Of a stretch of DNA of 11,717 bases, positions 1-8,851 are shown one piece after another. Positions within the stretch are counted from its first letter, which is position 1, and each line of letters begins with the position of its first letter. The stretch is from contig JASHQP010000509.1 of the NCBI GenBank assembly GCA_030039095.1, forward strand, positions 1 to 11,717, in the 5' to 3' direction. The notes beneath the pieces were generated by a model, which did no database searches, was not told where the DNA came from, and worked only from the letters and a program-made list of their open reading frames with translations. The translations under genes were made by a program, and so were the position numbers. This DNA comes from Streptosporangiaceae bacterium (lineage in GTDB: Bacteria > Actinomycetota > Actinomycetes > Streptosporangiales > Streptosporangiaceae).

Positions 1-18
1 CACCGGATCGGGCCGCCC

Positions 19-414
19 TCAGGCCATCCTGGTGAACGGCCGGTCGGTCGGGACGATCTGGACGCCCAGCGGAAGCAGCGTGATCGGGATGATCTTGAAG
101 TTGGCCAGCCCGAGCGGGATGCCGATGATCGTCACGCACAGGGCCACGCCGGTCACCAGGTGCCCGATCGCGAGCCACCAGCCGAACAGCACGATCCAGA
201 TGATGTTGCCGATCATGGAGCCGACCCCTGCGCTGCGGCGCGGCTCGATCGTCCGGCCGAACGGCCACAGAACGTAGCTCGCGATCCTGAATGACGCGAT
301 ACCAAACGGAATCGTGATGATCAGGACGAAGCAGATCAGTCCGGCGATCACGTACGCGATCGCCATCCACAGCCCGCAGAGCACGAGCCAGATCACATTG
401 AGAATCGCCTTCAT
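19..414 (-). CDS. YccF (DUF307) family inner-membrane protein
   Basis: This is a 131-residue, very hydrophobic protein with no cleavable signal. It has two alignable halves. Residues about 6-55 contain NVIWLVLCGLW, then ITIPFGIASFRIA and LWPFG. Residues about 69-118 contain NIIWIVLFGWW, then IIGIPLGLANFKI and LLPLG. Each half has one or two membrane-spanning stretches ending in a P-[FL]-G loop, the pattern of the duplicated YccF/DUF307 domain. The molecular function of the family is not established, and I do not assign one. The ATG is the natural start because the conserved N-terminal hydrophobic segment begins right after it. The only Shine-Dalgarno-like sequence is a G-run about 11 nt upstream, so initiation may be weak. 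It lies 81 nt after dapB, beyond a tandem repeat, and may be read through from dapB or be independent. The family call is fairly sure. Confidence 0.85.
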   Translation of the reverse strand: MKAILNVIWLVLCGLWMAIAYVIAGLICFVLIITIPFGIASFRIASYVLWPFGRTIEPRRSAGVGSMIGNIIWIVLFGWWLAIGHLVTGVALCVTIIGIPLGLANFKIIPITLLPLGVQIVPTDRPFTRMA

Positions 415-439
415 CGGCCAGCTTGCCCCCTTTGTGAGC

Positions 440-493
440 CAGCTTCCCCCGCCTGCAGCCGGGCTTCCCCGCCTGCAGCCGGGCTTCCCCCGC
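440..493. repeat. 20-bp direct tandem repeat, two copies plus partial
   Basis: Two exact adjacent copies of a 20-bp unit (GCCTGCAGCCGGGCTTCCCC on the + strand) lie at 451-470 and 471-490. A partial copy, GCTTCCCCC, sits just before at 442-450. Each unit contains the palindrome CTGCAG. The array fills most of the dapB-yccF gap (415-495). On the transcribed strand, CCCG and CGGG segments could form small stems, but there is no U-tract, so I do not call it a terminator. It is probably a local duplication. Confidence 0.8.
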
Positions 494-495
494 TC

Positions 496-2617
<2,122 letters not shown>

Positions 2618-2621
<4 letters not shown>

Positions 2622-4984
2622 GAGTTGCGCGGTCCGCGGTGGCGCTCCCGGGTGCGGTAGTGATCGCCGCGGGGGCGGTCACCACCCCGGTCGCCCCGGT
2701 CGCCCCGGTCGCCCCGGTCCCGGCGCTCGCCCCGGTCCCCGCCGTCCCGCGAGCGGCGGTCGTCGCCGCCGCCCAGGTCCTCGCCGGCCGCCTCGCGCTC
2801 CACGACCTCGACCGGGACCAGCGACAGCTTGCCCCGGTCGTCCACCTCGCGGATCTCGACCTGGATCTTGTCACCGACCGAGATGACGTCGTCGACGTTC
2901 TCTATCCTGGCGCCGCCGTGCAGCTTGCGGATCTGGGTGATGTGCAGGAGGCCGTCCCGGCCGGGCAGCAGCGAGACGAACGCCCCGAACGTGGTCGTCT
3001 TCACGACCGTGCCCAGGAACCGCTCGCCGACCTCGGGGATGTGCGGGTTGGCGATCGCGTTGATCGCCGACCGCGCGGCCTCGGCCGACGTGCCGTCGGT
3101 GGCCCCGATGTAGATCGTGCCGTCGTCCTCGATGGTGATCTCGGCGCCGGTGTCCTCCTGGATGGAGTTGATCATCTTGCCCTTTGGCCCGATGACCTCG
3201 CCGATCTTGTCGACCGGCACCTTGACCGTGATGATCCGCGGTGCGAACGGGCTCATCTCGCCCGGCGTGTCGATCGCCTCGCGCATCACGTCGAGGATGG
3301 TGAGCCGCGCGCCGCGGGCCTGCTTGAGCGCGGCCGCGAGCACCGAGGCGGGGATGCCGTCCAGCTTGGTGTCGAGCTGCAGCGCGGTGATCACGTCCTT
3401 GGTCCCGGCGACCTTGAAGTCCATGTCACCGAACGCGTCCTCGGCGCCGAGGATGTCGGTCAGCGTCACGTAGTCGCCGCCCTCGTGGATCAGGCCCATC
3501 GCGATGCCCGCCACCATGTCCTTCAGCGGCACGCCCGCGTCCAGCAGCGACATGGAGGACGCGCAGACCGATCCCATCGAGGTGGAGCCGTTGGAGCCGA
3601 TGGCCTCCGACACCTGCCGGATCGCGTACGGGAACTCCTCCCGGGTGGGCAGCACCGGGATCAGCGCCCGCTCGGCCAGCGCGCCATGGCCGACCTCGCG
3701 CCGCTTGGGCGAGCCGACCCGGCCGGTCTCGCCGGTCGAGTACGGCGGCATGTTGTAGTTGTGCATGTAGCGCTTGGTGCGCTCCGGGTTGAGCGTGTCG
3801 ATCATCTGCTCCATCCGGAGCATGTTCAGCGTGGTGACGCCCAGGACCTGGGTCTCGCCGCGCTCGAACAGGGCCGAGCCGTGCACCCGGGGCAGCACGC
3901 CCGCCTCCGCGGACAGCCGCCGGATGTCGGCCAGGCCCCGGCCGTCGATCCGCAGGCCATCGCGGATGATGCGCTCCCGGACCAGCTTCTTGGTCAGCGA
4001 CCGGAACGCCGCGCTGATTTCCTTCTCGCGCCCCTCGAACTGGCCGGCGAGGCGCTCGACCGCCAGCGCCTTGACCCGGTCGGTCTCGGCCTCGCGGTCC
4101 TGCTTGCTCGCGATCGTGAGCGCCTTGGCCAGGTCGTCGGAGACCTCACCAGCCAGCGCGTCGTAGACGTCCTGCTGGTAGTCGACGAAGACCGGGTAGT
4201 CGGCGACCTCCTTGGCCGCGACGGCCGCGATCTGCTGCTGCCCCTCGCATAGGGCCTTGATGAACGGCTTCGCGGCCTCGAGCCCGGCGGCCACGGTGTC
4301 CTCGGTCGGCGCCACGGCGCCGCTGCCGGAGTCGGCGATCAGCCGCAGCGTGCTCGAGGTGGACTCGGCCTCCACCATCATGATCGCCACATCGCCGTCG
4401 TCGAGCACCCGGCCGGCCACGACCATGTCGAAGGTGGCTTCCTCGAGCTGCGAGTAGGTCGGGAAGCCAACCCAGTGGCCCTTGATCAGGGCAACCCGCA
4501 CGCCGCCGACCGGCCCGGAGAACGGCAGCCCGGACAGCTGCGTGGAGAGCGACGCGGCGTTGATCGCGACGACGTCGTAGAGCGCGTCGGGATGCAGCGC
4601 CATGACCGTCTCGACGATCTGGACCTCGTTGCGCAGCCCGTGCGTGAACGTTGGCCGCAGCGGCCGGTCGATCAGCCGGCAGGTGAGGATCGCGTCCTCG
4701 GACGGGCGGCCCTCCCGGCGGAAGAACGAGCCGGGAATCCGGCCCACCGCGTACATCTTCTCCTCGACGTCCACCGTCAGCGGGAAGAAGTCGAGGCCCT
4801 CCTTGGGGTGCTTGGACGCGGTGGTCGCGGACAGCACCATGGTTTCGTCGTCGAGATAGACGACGGCCGAGCCCGCGGCGAGCTTCGCCAGCCGGCCGGT
4901 CTCGAAGCGGATCTTGTGTGATCCGAATGCGCCGTTGTCGATGGTGACCTCGGCGGTATGCACACCCTCCTGAATTCCAGTCAC
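2618..4984 (-). CDS. pnp: Polynucleotide phosphorylase (guanosine pentaphosphate synthetase-type PNPase)
   Basis: PNPase degrades RNA 3'-5' by phosphorolysis and can also add 3' tails. Actinobacterial forms are often annotated GpsI. With the GTG at 4984 the protein is 788 residues. The first RNase PH domain includes [22 protein letters not shown] from about 87. An all-helical linker follows. The catalytic second RNase PH domain has [11 protein letters not shown] at about 463 and [19 protein letters not shown] at 510-528, which carries the conserved acidic residues. A KH domain with GPKGKMI is at about 599, an S1 domain at about 654-725, and a 61-residue Arg/Gly/Asp tail ends the protein. The frame stays open upstream to 5128, but the GTG at 4984 is preferred: it has AAGGAGG 8 nt upstream, and homology begins at [12 protein letters not shown] just after it. 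The gene follows rpsO and is coupled to pepR by an ATGA overlap. Confidence 0.97.
2685..2719 (-). repeat. 9-bp tandem repeat coding the RGD tail of PNPase
   Basis: A 9-bp unit (CCCCGGTCG on the + strand) is repeated almost four times: 2685-2693, 2694-2702, 2703-2711 and eight bases of a fourth copy. The unit equals three codons, so each copy adds one Arg-Gly-Asp to the PNPase C-terminus, giving [11 protein letters not shown] inside a longer RG/RD-rich tail. The exact DNA repetition suggests copy-number change by slippage, always in frame. Confidence 0.9.
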
Positions 4985-4992
4985 GGGTGAGA

Positions 4993-4999
4993 CCTCCTT
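4993..4999 (-). promoter_or_regulatory. Ribosome binding site that fixes the pnp start
   Basis: AAGGAGG on the minus strand ends 8 nt before the GTG at 4984. It is the only strong Shine-Dalgarno sequence near the 5' end of the open frame. It decides against the upstream ATG at 5128, whose extra 48 residues do not resemble PNPase. Confidence 0.85.
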
Positions 5000-5064
5000 C
5001 GTGAGGTCCCGCGTCTGCCCGCCACCAGTGAGCACGCACCGACCGCCTGGCCAGGCCGGCAGTC

Positions 5065-5092
5065 GGCCGGTCTTCGATCGAAGTCCTCGGCC
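5065..5092 (-). other. Hairpin in the pnp leader
   Basis: About 80 nt upstream of the pnp GTG the transcript can fold around the perfect 12-nt palindrome CTTCGATCGAAG (5072-5083). An A/A mismatch, then GG/CC and an outer GGCC/GGCC pairing with a two-base bulge extend the stem. There is no U-tract after it, so it is not a classical terminator. A role in pnp mRNA processing or autoregulation is inference from PNPase biology elsewhere. Confidence 0.5.
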
Positions 5093-5193
5093 CGGTAAGG
5101 CCCGAGAACCACTACCGAGGACCGGCACTTTGGCCGCTCTGGGCCGGGTCCGCGGGACGTCGTTCTGTTTGTCTGTTCGCCGTATTCAGTTGT

Positions 5194-5224
5194 ACGCCCG
5201 CCGGGCGCGGAGCCCAGCGGGCGT
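5194..5224 (-). other. Strong stem-loop in the rpsO-pnp intergenic region
   Basis: A 13-bp stem with one G-U wobble and a 5-nt loop (TCCGC on the transcribed strand) starts 10 nt after the rpsO stop codon. The outer arms are ACGCCCGC and GCGGGCGT. No run of T follows, so termination would be weak or factor-dependent. In E. coli and Streptomyces, stem-loops in the rpsO-pnp region are known RNase III processing sites, and that is the favoured reading here. A 3'-end stabiliser for rpsO mRNA is the alternative. The rest of the 250-nt gap holds only the leader hairpin near pnp; I could not resolve a pnp promoter. Confidence 0.75.
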
Positions 5225-5234
5225 TTGCCCCGAG

Positions 5235-5504
5235 CTACCTGCGCAAGCCGAGCTTCTCGATCAGCTCGCGGTAGCGGTTGATGTCCTTGCGGGACAGGTA
5301 CTGCAGCAGCCGGCGCCTGCGGCCGACCAGCAGCAGCAGCCCGCGGCGGCTGTGGTGATCGTGCTTGTGCACCTTGAGGTGCTCGGTCAGATCCTGGATC
5401 CGCCGTGTCAGCAGCGCGACTTGGACCTCCGGCGAGCCGGTGTCACCCTCAGTGGTCGCGTGCCCGGCAATGATCTCCTTCTTCACCGTGGTCTCTAGCG
5501 GCAC
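5235..5504 (-). CDS. rpsO: 30S ribosomal protein S15
   Basis: S15 is a primary binder of the central domain of 16S rRNA and helps form the platform of the 30S subunit. At 89 residues it has the exact usual length. [25 protein letters not shown] at 20-44 and [25 protein letters not shown] at 46-70 are the conserved core, and LGLRR ends the protein. The start is GTG with AAGGAG at 5514-5509, 4 nt upstream; length and homology agree with it. The gene sits between ribF and pnp as in many bacteria and has a 232-nt leader with hairpins, which suggests its own promoter and possible S15 feedback control. The identity is certain. Confidence 0.98.
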   Translation of the reverse strand: MPLETTVKKEIIAGHATTEGDTGSPEVQVALLTRRIQDLTEHLKVHKHDHHSRRGLLLLVGRRRRLLQYLSRKDINRYRELIEKLGLRR

Positions 5505-5537
5505 GTTGCTCCTTCGTCATGTGCTCGTTGCTGGGCG

Positions 5538-5569
5538 CCCCGGTGGTGCGGTCGCCAGACCGCTCGGGG
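5538..5569 (-). promoter_or_regulatory. Hairpin in the rpsO leader, candidate S15 autoregulatory element
   Basis: On the transcribed strand a 6-bp stem GCGGTC/GACCGC closes a TGGC loop (5548-5563). It is flanked by an outer CCCCG/CGGGG pairing (5565-5569 with 5538-5542) across an internal loop. It ends 33 nt before the rpsO GTG. S15 represses its own translation through leader structures that differ between phyla; whether this is one is inference. The remainder of the ribF-rpsO gap (5505-5736) holds two smaller inverted repeats, GTCACGC/GCGTGAC at 5590-5611 and CCTTCC/GGAAGG at 5614-5626, and no U-tract terminator. Confidence 0.45.
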
Positions 5570-5736
5570 CAGGATGCGTCCGGGTGCACGTCACGCCGTG
5601 AACAGCGTGACCGCCTTCCCGGAAGGTGAGCCGCATGAGGGCGCAGCTAACCTGACCGGATACACCGGCCGACTCTTCAGGATACCACGCCGTCCGTCCC
5701 GGCACGCCGGATAGGCGGCCGCAACCGCGGACGCCG

Positions 5737-6687
5737 CTACCCGCCGGCGCAGACCAGCCGGGCGGCGTCCGCGTCCAGGTGCATCTGGGCCACCAGGTCG
5801 TCGACCGAGTCGAAGCGTTCCATGCCGCGGAGCCTGGCGACGAAGTCCACGGCAACGTGCACCCCGTACAGGTCCAGGTCGTCACGATCCAGGGCATACG
5901 CCTCGACGCTGCGTTCCTGCCCGTCGAAGGTCGGGTTGGTGCCGACAGAGATCGCCGCGGGCCAGCGGTGGGCCTCCCCGCCCGAGGGATCCAGGGCAGT
6001 GAGCCAGCCCGCGTAGACGCCGTCGGCGGGGATCGCGGTGTGCGGGATCGTCTCGAGGTTCGCGGTCGGGAAGCCGAGTGCCCGGCCGCGCTGGTGGCCC
6101 CGCACCACGACGCCCTCCACCCGGTGCGGGCGCCCCAGGTCGCGTTCGGCGCCGATCACGTCACCGGCCGCGAGCTGAGCCCGGATCCCGCTGGAGGAGA
6201 CCCGGACGCCGTCGTCGGCGACCAGTGGCACCCCCTCGGCGGTGAAGTCGTACTTCTCGCCGAGCTCCGCGAGCAGCGCGACGTCGCCCGCGGCGCGGTA
6301 GCCGAACCGGAAGTCCTCGCCCACCACCACCCGCGCGGCGTGCAGCCGGTCGACGAGCACCGCGCGGACGAACTCGTCGGGCCCGAGCTGCGAGAACTCA
6401 CGGGTGAACGGCAGCACGCACACCGCGTCCACACCGAGCCCGGCGAGCAGCTCGGCGCGCCGCCTGGCGCTGCACAGGAACGGCGGATGCGAGCCGGGCC
6501 GCACCACCTCGTCCGGGTGCGGGTCGAACGTGACCACCACCACCGGCAGCCCGAGCCCCGCGGCGATGTCGGCGGCGCGGCCCACGACGCGCTGATGGCC
6601 GCGGTGCACGCCGTCGAAGACCCCGATGGTGACCACGGACGGACCCCAGCCGTCGGGCACTTCGTCCAGGCCCTCCCAGCGGTACAT
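5737..6687 (-). CDS. ribF: Bifunctional riboflavin kinase / FAD synthetase
   Basis: RibF phosphorylates riboflavin to FMN and then adenylylates FMN to FAD in the cytoplasm. The 316-residue protein has both modules. The N-terminal FMN adenylyltransferase has GVFDGVHRGHQ at 22-32, TFDPHP at 53-58 and GEDFRFGYRAAG at 123-134. The motif usually written SSTxxR reads SSSGIR at 164-169, a mild Thr-to-Ser change. The C-terminal flavokinase has GRALGFPTANL at 201-211, DGVYAG at 222-227, GTNPTF at 249-254 and the Glu of VEAYALD near 262, the usual catalytic position. The ATG start has AAGGA 7 nt upstream. It lies 79 nt after truB, with a hairpin between. No FMN riboswitch is visible. Confidence 0.97.
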   Translation of the reverse strand: MYRWEGLDEVPDGWGPSVVTIGVFDGVHRGHQRVVGRAADIAAGLGLPVVVVTFDPHPDEVVRPGSHPPFLCSARRRAELLAGLGVDAVCVLPFTREFSQLGPDEFVRAVLVDRLHAARVVVGEDFRFGYRAAGDVALLAELGEKYDFTAEGVPLVADDGVRVSSSGIRAQLAAGDVIGAERDLGRPHRVEGVVVRGHQRGRALGFPTANLETIPHTAIPADGVYAGWLTALDPSGGEAHRWPAAISVGTNPTFDGQERSVEAYALDRDDLDLYGVHVAVDFVARLRGMERFDSVDDLVAQMHLDADAARLVCAGG

Positions 6688-6739
6688 GTTCGTTTCCTTC
6701 CCCCGGTCGCGTCCGCCTGACGCTCCAAGCCTGCCACGC

Positions 6740-6762
6740 GCCGCGCAAGCGCACTGCGCGGC
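6740..6762 (-). other. Hairpin after truB
   Basis: A perfect 8-bp stem (GCCGCGCA/TGCGCGGC) with a 7-nt loop begins 4 nt after the truB stop codon, in the 79-nt truB-ribF gap. No T-run follows. It may protect the upstream mRNA end or partly attenuate ribF expression; it is not a canonical intrinsic terminator. Confidence 0.5.
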
Positions 6763-6766
6763 GGGG

Positions 6767-7732
6767 TCACGGGACGAAGACGGCGAGCGGCCTCGCCCGC
6801 CCGGCCTCGTCGGTGAGCAGCGCGATCAGCGAGCCATCCGGGGCGAACGCCGCGACCGGCCCGGGCGGCTTCGGCGGCCCCGGCGGCCAGTCCAGGTCTT
6901 CGATCGCGACCCGGCCCCCGTGCGCGACCGAGCGCGCCTGATCCCCGGTGAGCTGCACGGGCCTGAACGCGACGCGGGCCGCCTCGGCGAGCGGCGTCAC
7001 CGTGAAGTTGGCCGAGAGCTGATCGAGGGTGACCGCGGACGCGATCTCGTAAGGTCCCACGCGCGTCCGGCGCAGCGCGGTGAGGTGCCCGCCGACGCCG
7101 AGTGCGCGGCCAGCGTCGCGGGCCAGCGCGCGGATGTAGGTCCCGCTGGAGCACGTGACCGTGACGTCGGCATCGAGCACGGCGCCGGCGCGCCGAACGG
7201 CCAGCACGGTGAACTCGGTCACGGTGACACTCCGGGCCGCTAGCTCGGGCGCGGCGCCCTCGCGGGCCAGGCGGTACGCGCGCTTCCCGGCCACCTTGAT
7301 CGCGCTGTACCCGGGCGGGACCTGCTCGATCTCGCCGGTCAGCGTGGCCACGGCCGCTTCGAGCGCCTCCTGCGAGACCCCGGCCGCCGAGGTCTCGGCT
7401 GTCACCTGGCCTTCGGCGTCGTCGGTGTCGGTCGCCTGGCCGAGCCTGATCGTCGCCGAGTACTCCTTCTCGGCGAGAGCGAGGTGGCCGAGCAGCCTGG
7501 TGGCCTTCTCCACCCCGATCACGAGGACACCGGTGGCCATAGGGTCCAGCGTGCCGGCGTGCCCGACCCGGCGGGTCCCGGCCAGCCGGCGGATCCGCGC
7601 CACGACGTCGTGCGAGGTGAGCCCCTGCGGCTTGTCGACGATGACCAGGCCCCCGCCCCACTGCCCCCTTCCCCGCGCCGGCCTGCTCTGCCCGCCCTGG
7701 CTGCGCTGCCCGCCGCCTGCCGCCCCGGTCAC
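6767..7732 (-). CDS. truB: tRNA pseudouridine-55 synthase
   Basis: TruB isomerises U55 in the T-arm of tRNAs. From the GTG at 7732 the protein is 321 residues. A low-complexity Gly/Gln/Arg leader (2-28) precedes LVIVDKPQGLTSHDVV at 29-44. GTRRVGHAGTLDPMATGVLV at 52-71 holds the catalytic Asp63. KEYSATIRLG, QVPPGYSAIKVAGKRAYRLAR and CSSGTYIRALARDAG follow, all TruB signatures. A C-terminal domain of the actinobacterial type completes it. The frame stays open upstream to 8137, but that part overlaps nrnA and has no TruB homology. The GTG shares GTGA with the nrnA stop. The sequence GGAGGTGA runs through the start codon itself, leaving no normal spacing, so initiation probably depends on coupling to nrnA. 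The identity is certain; the start is less so. Confidence 0.94.
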   Translation of the reverse strand: MTGAAGGGQRSQGGQSRPARGRGQWGGGLVIVDKPQGLTSHDVVARIRRLAGTRRVGHAGTLDPMATGVLVIGVEKATRLLGHLALAEKEYSATIRLGQATDTDDAEGQVTAETSAAGVSQEALEAAVATLTGEIEQVPPGYSAIKVAGKRAYRLAREGAAPELAARSVTVTEFTVLAVRRAGAVLDADVTVTCSSGTYIRALARDAGRALGVGGHLTALRRTRVGPYEIASAVTLDQLSANFTVTPLAEAARVAFRPVQLTGDQARSVAHGGRVAIEDLDWPPGPPKPPGPVAAFAPDGSLIALLTDEAGRARPLAVFVP

Positions 7733-8778
7733 CTCCCGCCAGCCGGTGCGGCAGCGATCGCGAGCTGGCGGCACAGCGCGGCGATCACGTCGCTGGCCGG
7801 GCCGCTCGCGGTGAAGCCCGCCGCGAGCCGGTGGCCGCCGCCGCCCAGCGCCACGCAGGCACGCCCGACGTCGGCCTGGCCCTTCGACCTGGCCGACACC
7901 TGCCAGCACCCGTCGTCGTCCTCCTTGAGCACGACCGCGACGTCGGCCTCGTCGGTGCGGCGCACCACGTCGATCACTGATTCGGCGGCCTCGTACGGCA
8001 GTCCCTCGGCCGCCCGGTCGCCGCGGGTGACCGTCGTCCACACCAGGCCGTTGCCTGCCGCGGCGTCCGGCTCGAGCCGCGCCCGCCCGAGCACGGCGGA
8101 CAGCATGCCAAGGAACCCGAACGGGCTGCGGTCCCACAGTTCGTGCGCCACCGCTCCCGGCTCGATGCCGGTCCGCAGCAGCCGGGCGGCGAGCTCATGG
8201 ACTCCCGCGGACGTGTTCGAGTACTTGAACGAGCCGGTGTCGGTGACGAGACCCGCGTACAGGCCGAGCGCGATGTCCCGGGACAGTTCCACGCCGAGCC
8301 TGCCGACCAGCTCGAATGCGAGCACGGCGGTAGCCGCGGCCATATCGTCGATCAGGTTCACGGTGCCGAACCTGGTGTTGGATGCGTGGTGGTCGAGGAC
8401 GATCAGCTCACCGGCCGCGGCCGCGCTCGCCTCGAGCAGGCCGAGCCGGTCCGGGCTGGCCGCGTCGAAGGTCACCATGACCTGGGGCCGCTCGGGAAAC
8501 ACCTCCGGCGGGCTGAGCAGGTCGGTGCCGGGCAGGAACGTCAGAATGCGCGGCACCTCGAACGGCCGGTCGCCGAACGAGGCGATGATGCTGGCCGGCC
8601 CGGCGGGCCCGTCCGGGGCCCGGCAGCGTGCGCCCAGCGCGTGCGCAACCGCGAGCATCGAGCCGAGTGCGTCCCCGTCCGGCCGGACGTGACAGGCCAG
8701 GCAGATCTCGCTGGCCCCGGCCAGTACCTTGACGGCCCGCTCCCACTCTTCCTCGGTGCTCACTTGCTCGGTCGTCAC
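7729..8778 (-). CDS. nrnA: DHH/DHHA1 phosphoesterase, NrnA-type oligoribonuclease and pAp phosphatase
   Basis: NrnA-family enzymes degrade very short oligoribonucleotides and dephosphorylate 3'-phosphoadenosine-5'-phosphate (pAp); some also act on cyclic-dinucleotide products. The 349-residue protein shows the DHH metal-site motifs in order: HVRPDGDALGS at 30-40, FDAAS with Asp105, LDHHASN at 128-134, and LVTDTGSFKYSNTS with Asp180. The DHHA1 glycine motif GGGGHRLAAGF is at 312-322. Which substrate dominates cannot be told from the sequence. The GTG at 8778 lacks a Shine-Dalgarno sequence; a -10-like GATACT sits 7 nt upstream. A second in-frame GTG (codon 6) is an alternative start. It follows a 154-nt gap after rbfA and ends in a GTGA overlap with truB. 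The family call is very sure, the exact activity moderately so. Confidence 0.92.
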   Translation of the reverse strand: MTTEQVSTEEEWERAVKVLAGASEICLACHVRPDGDALGSMLAVAHALGARCRAPDGPAGPASIIASFGDRPFEVPRILTFLPGTDLLSPPEVFPERPQVMVTFDAASPDRLGLLEASAAAAGELIVLDHHASNTRFGTVNLIDDMAAATAVLAFELVGRLGVELSRDIALGLYAGLVTDTGSFKYSNTSAGVHELAARLLRTGIEPGAVAHELWDRSPFGFLGMLSAVLGRARLEPDAAAGNGLVWTTVTRGDRAAEGLPYEAAESVIDVVRRTDEADVAVVLKEDDDGCWQVSARSKGQADVGRACVALGGGGHRLAAGFTASGPASDVIAALCRQLAIAAAPAGGR

Positions 8779-8785
8779 GACCGTG

Positions 8786-8791
8786 AGTATC
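8786..8791 (-). promoter_or_regulatory. Possible -10 box for a leaderless nrnA transcript
   Basis: GATACT on the minus strand lies 7 nt before the nrnA GTG, the spacing seen for leaderless transcripts in actinobacteria. It matches four of six bases of TATAAT. No good -35 hexamer is present, and no ribosome binding site precedes the GTG, which fits a leaderless start but does not prove it. Confidence 0.3.
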
Positions 8792-8826
8792 TCGCGCTGC
8801 CGTCACCGGCCGCCGGGTAATCGTCC

Positions 8827-8851
8827 ATGCGGGGGGTTTCACCCCCCGCAT
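8827..8851 (-). other. Perfect 11-bp G6/C6 inverted repeat between rbfA and nrnA
   Basis: The arms ATGCGGGGGGT and ACCCCCCGCAT are separated by 3 nt, so the realistic RNA hairpin has a 10-bp stem and 5-nt loop. Another ACCCCCC (+ strand, 8852-8858) directly adjoins one arm and could compete for pairing. A second inverted repeat, TTCCGGGG/CCCCGGAA, lies at 8883-8899. No T-run follows on the transcribed strand. It fills the only long gap (8779-8932) inside the infB-truB block. Its role is unknown. Confidence 0.85.

Noticed and set aside
2639..4252. A 537-codon open frame on the + strand, antisense to pnp
   Set aside because: It is rich in Arg, Asp, His, Ala and Val with no recognisable motif, the typical antisense shadow of a GC-rich gene. 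PNPase on the other strand is beyond doubt.
4985..5128. 48-residue N-terminal extension of PNPase from the ATG at 5128
   Set aside because: The GTG at 4984 has an excellent ribosome binding site and homology starts there; the upstream part holds the leader hairpin.
5449..5520. Short out-of-frame ORF of 23 codons starting at an ATG 16 nt upstream of the rpsO GTG
   Set aside because: No Shine-Dalgarno sequence precedes it and it overlaps the rpsO ribosome binding site by chance; there is no evidence of translation.
5590..5626. Intrinsic terminator between ribF and rpsO
   Set aside because: The inverted repeats are short and none is followed by a T-run on the transcribed strand.
5679..5707. 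Promoter for rpsO with TATCCT as -10 box
   Set aside because: The -10 is plausible but no -35 resembling TTGACA lies at 16-18 nt; too weak to list.
5779..6720. A 313-codon + strand frame antisense to ribF, and similar + strand frames at 610-1467, 1998-2660 and 7484-8692
   Set aside because: All lie opposite well-identified genes and show shadow-type composition with no domain signatures or ribosome binding sites.
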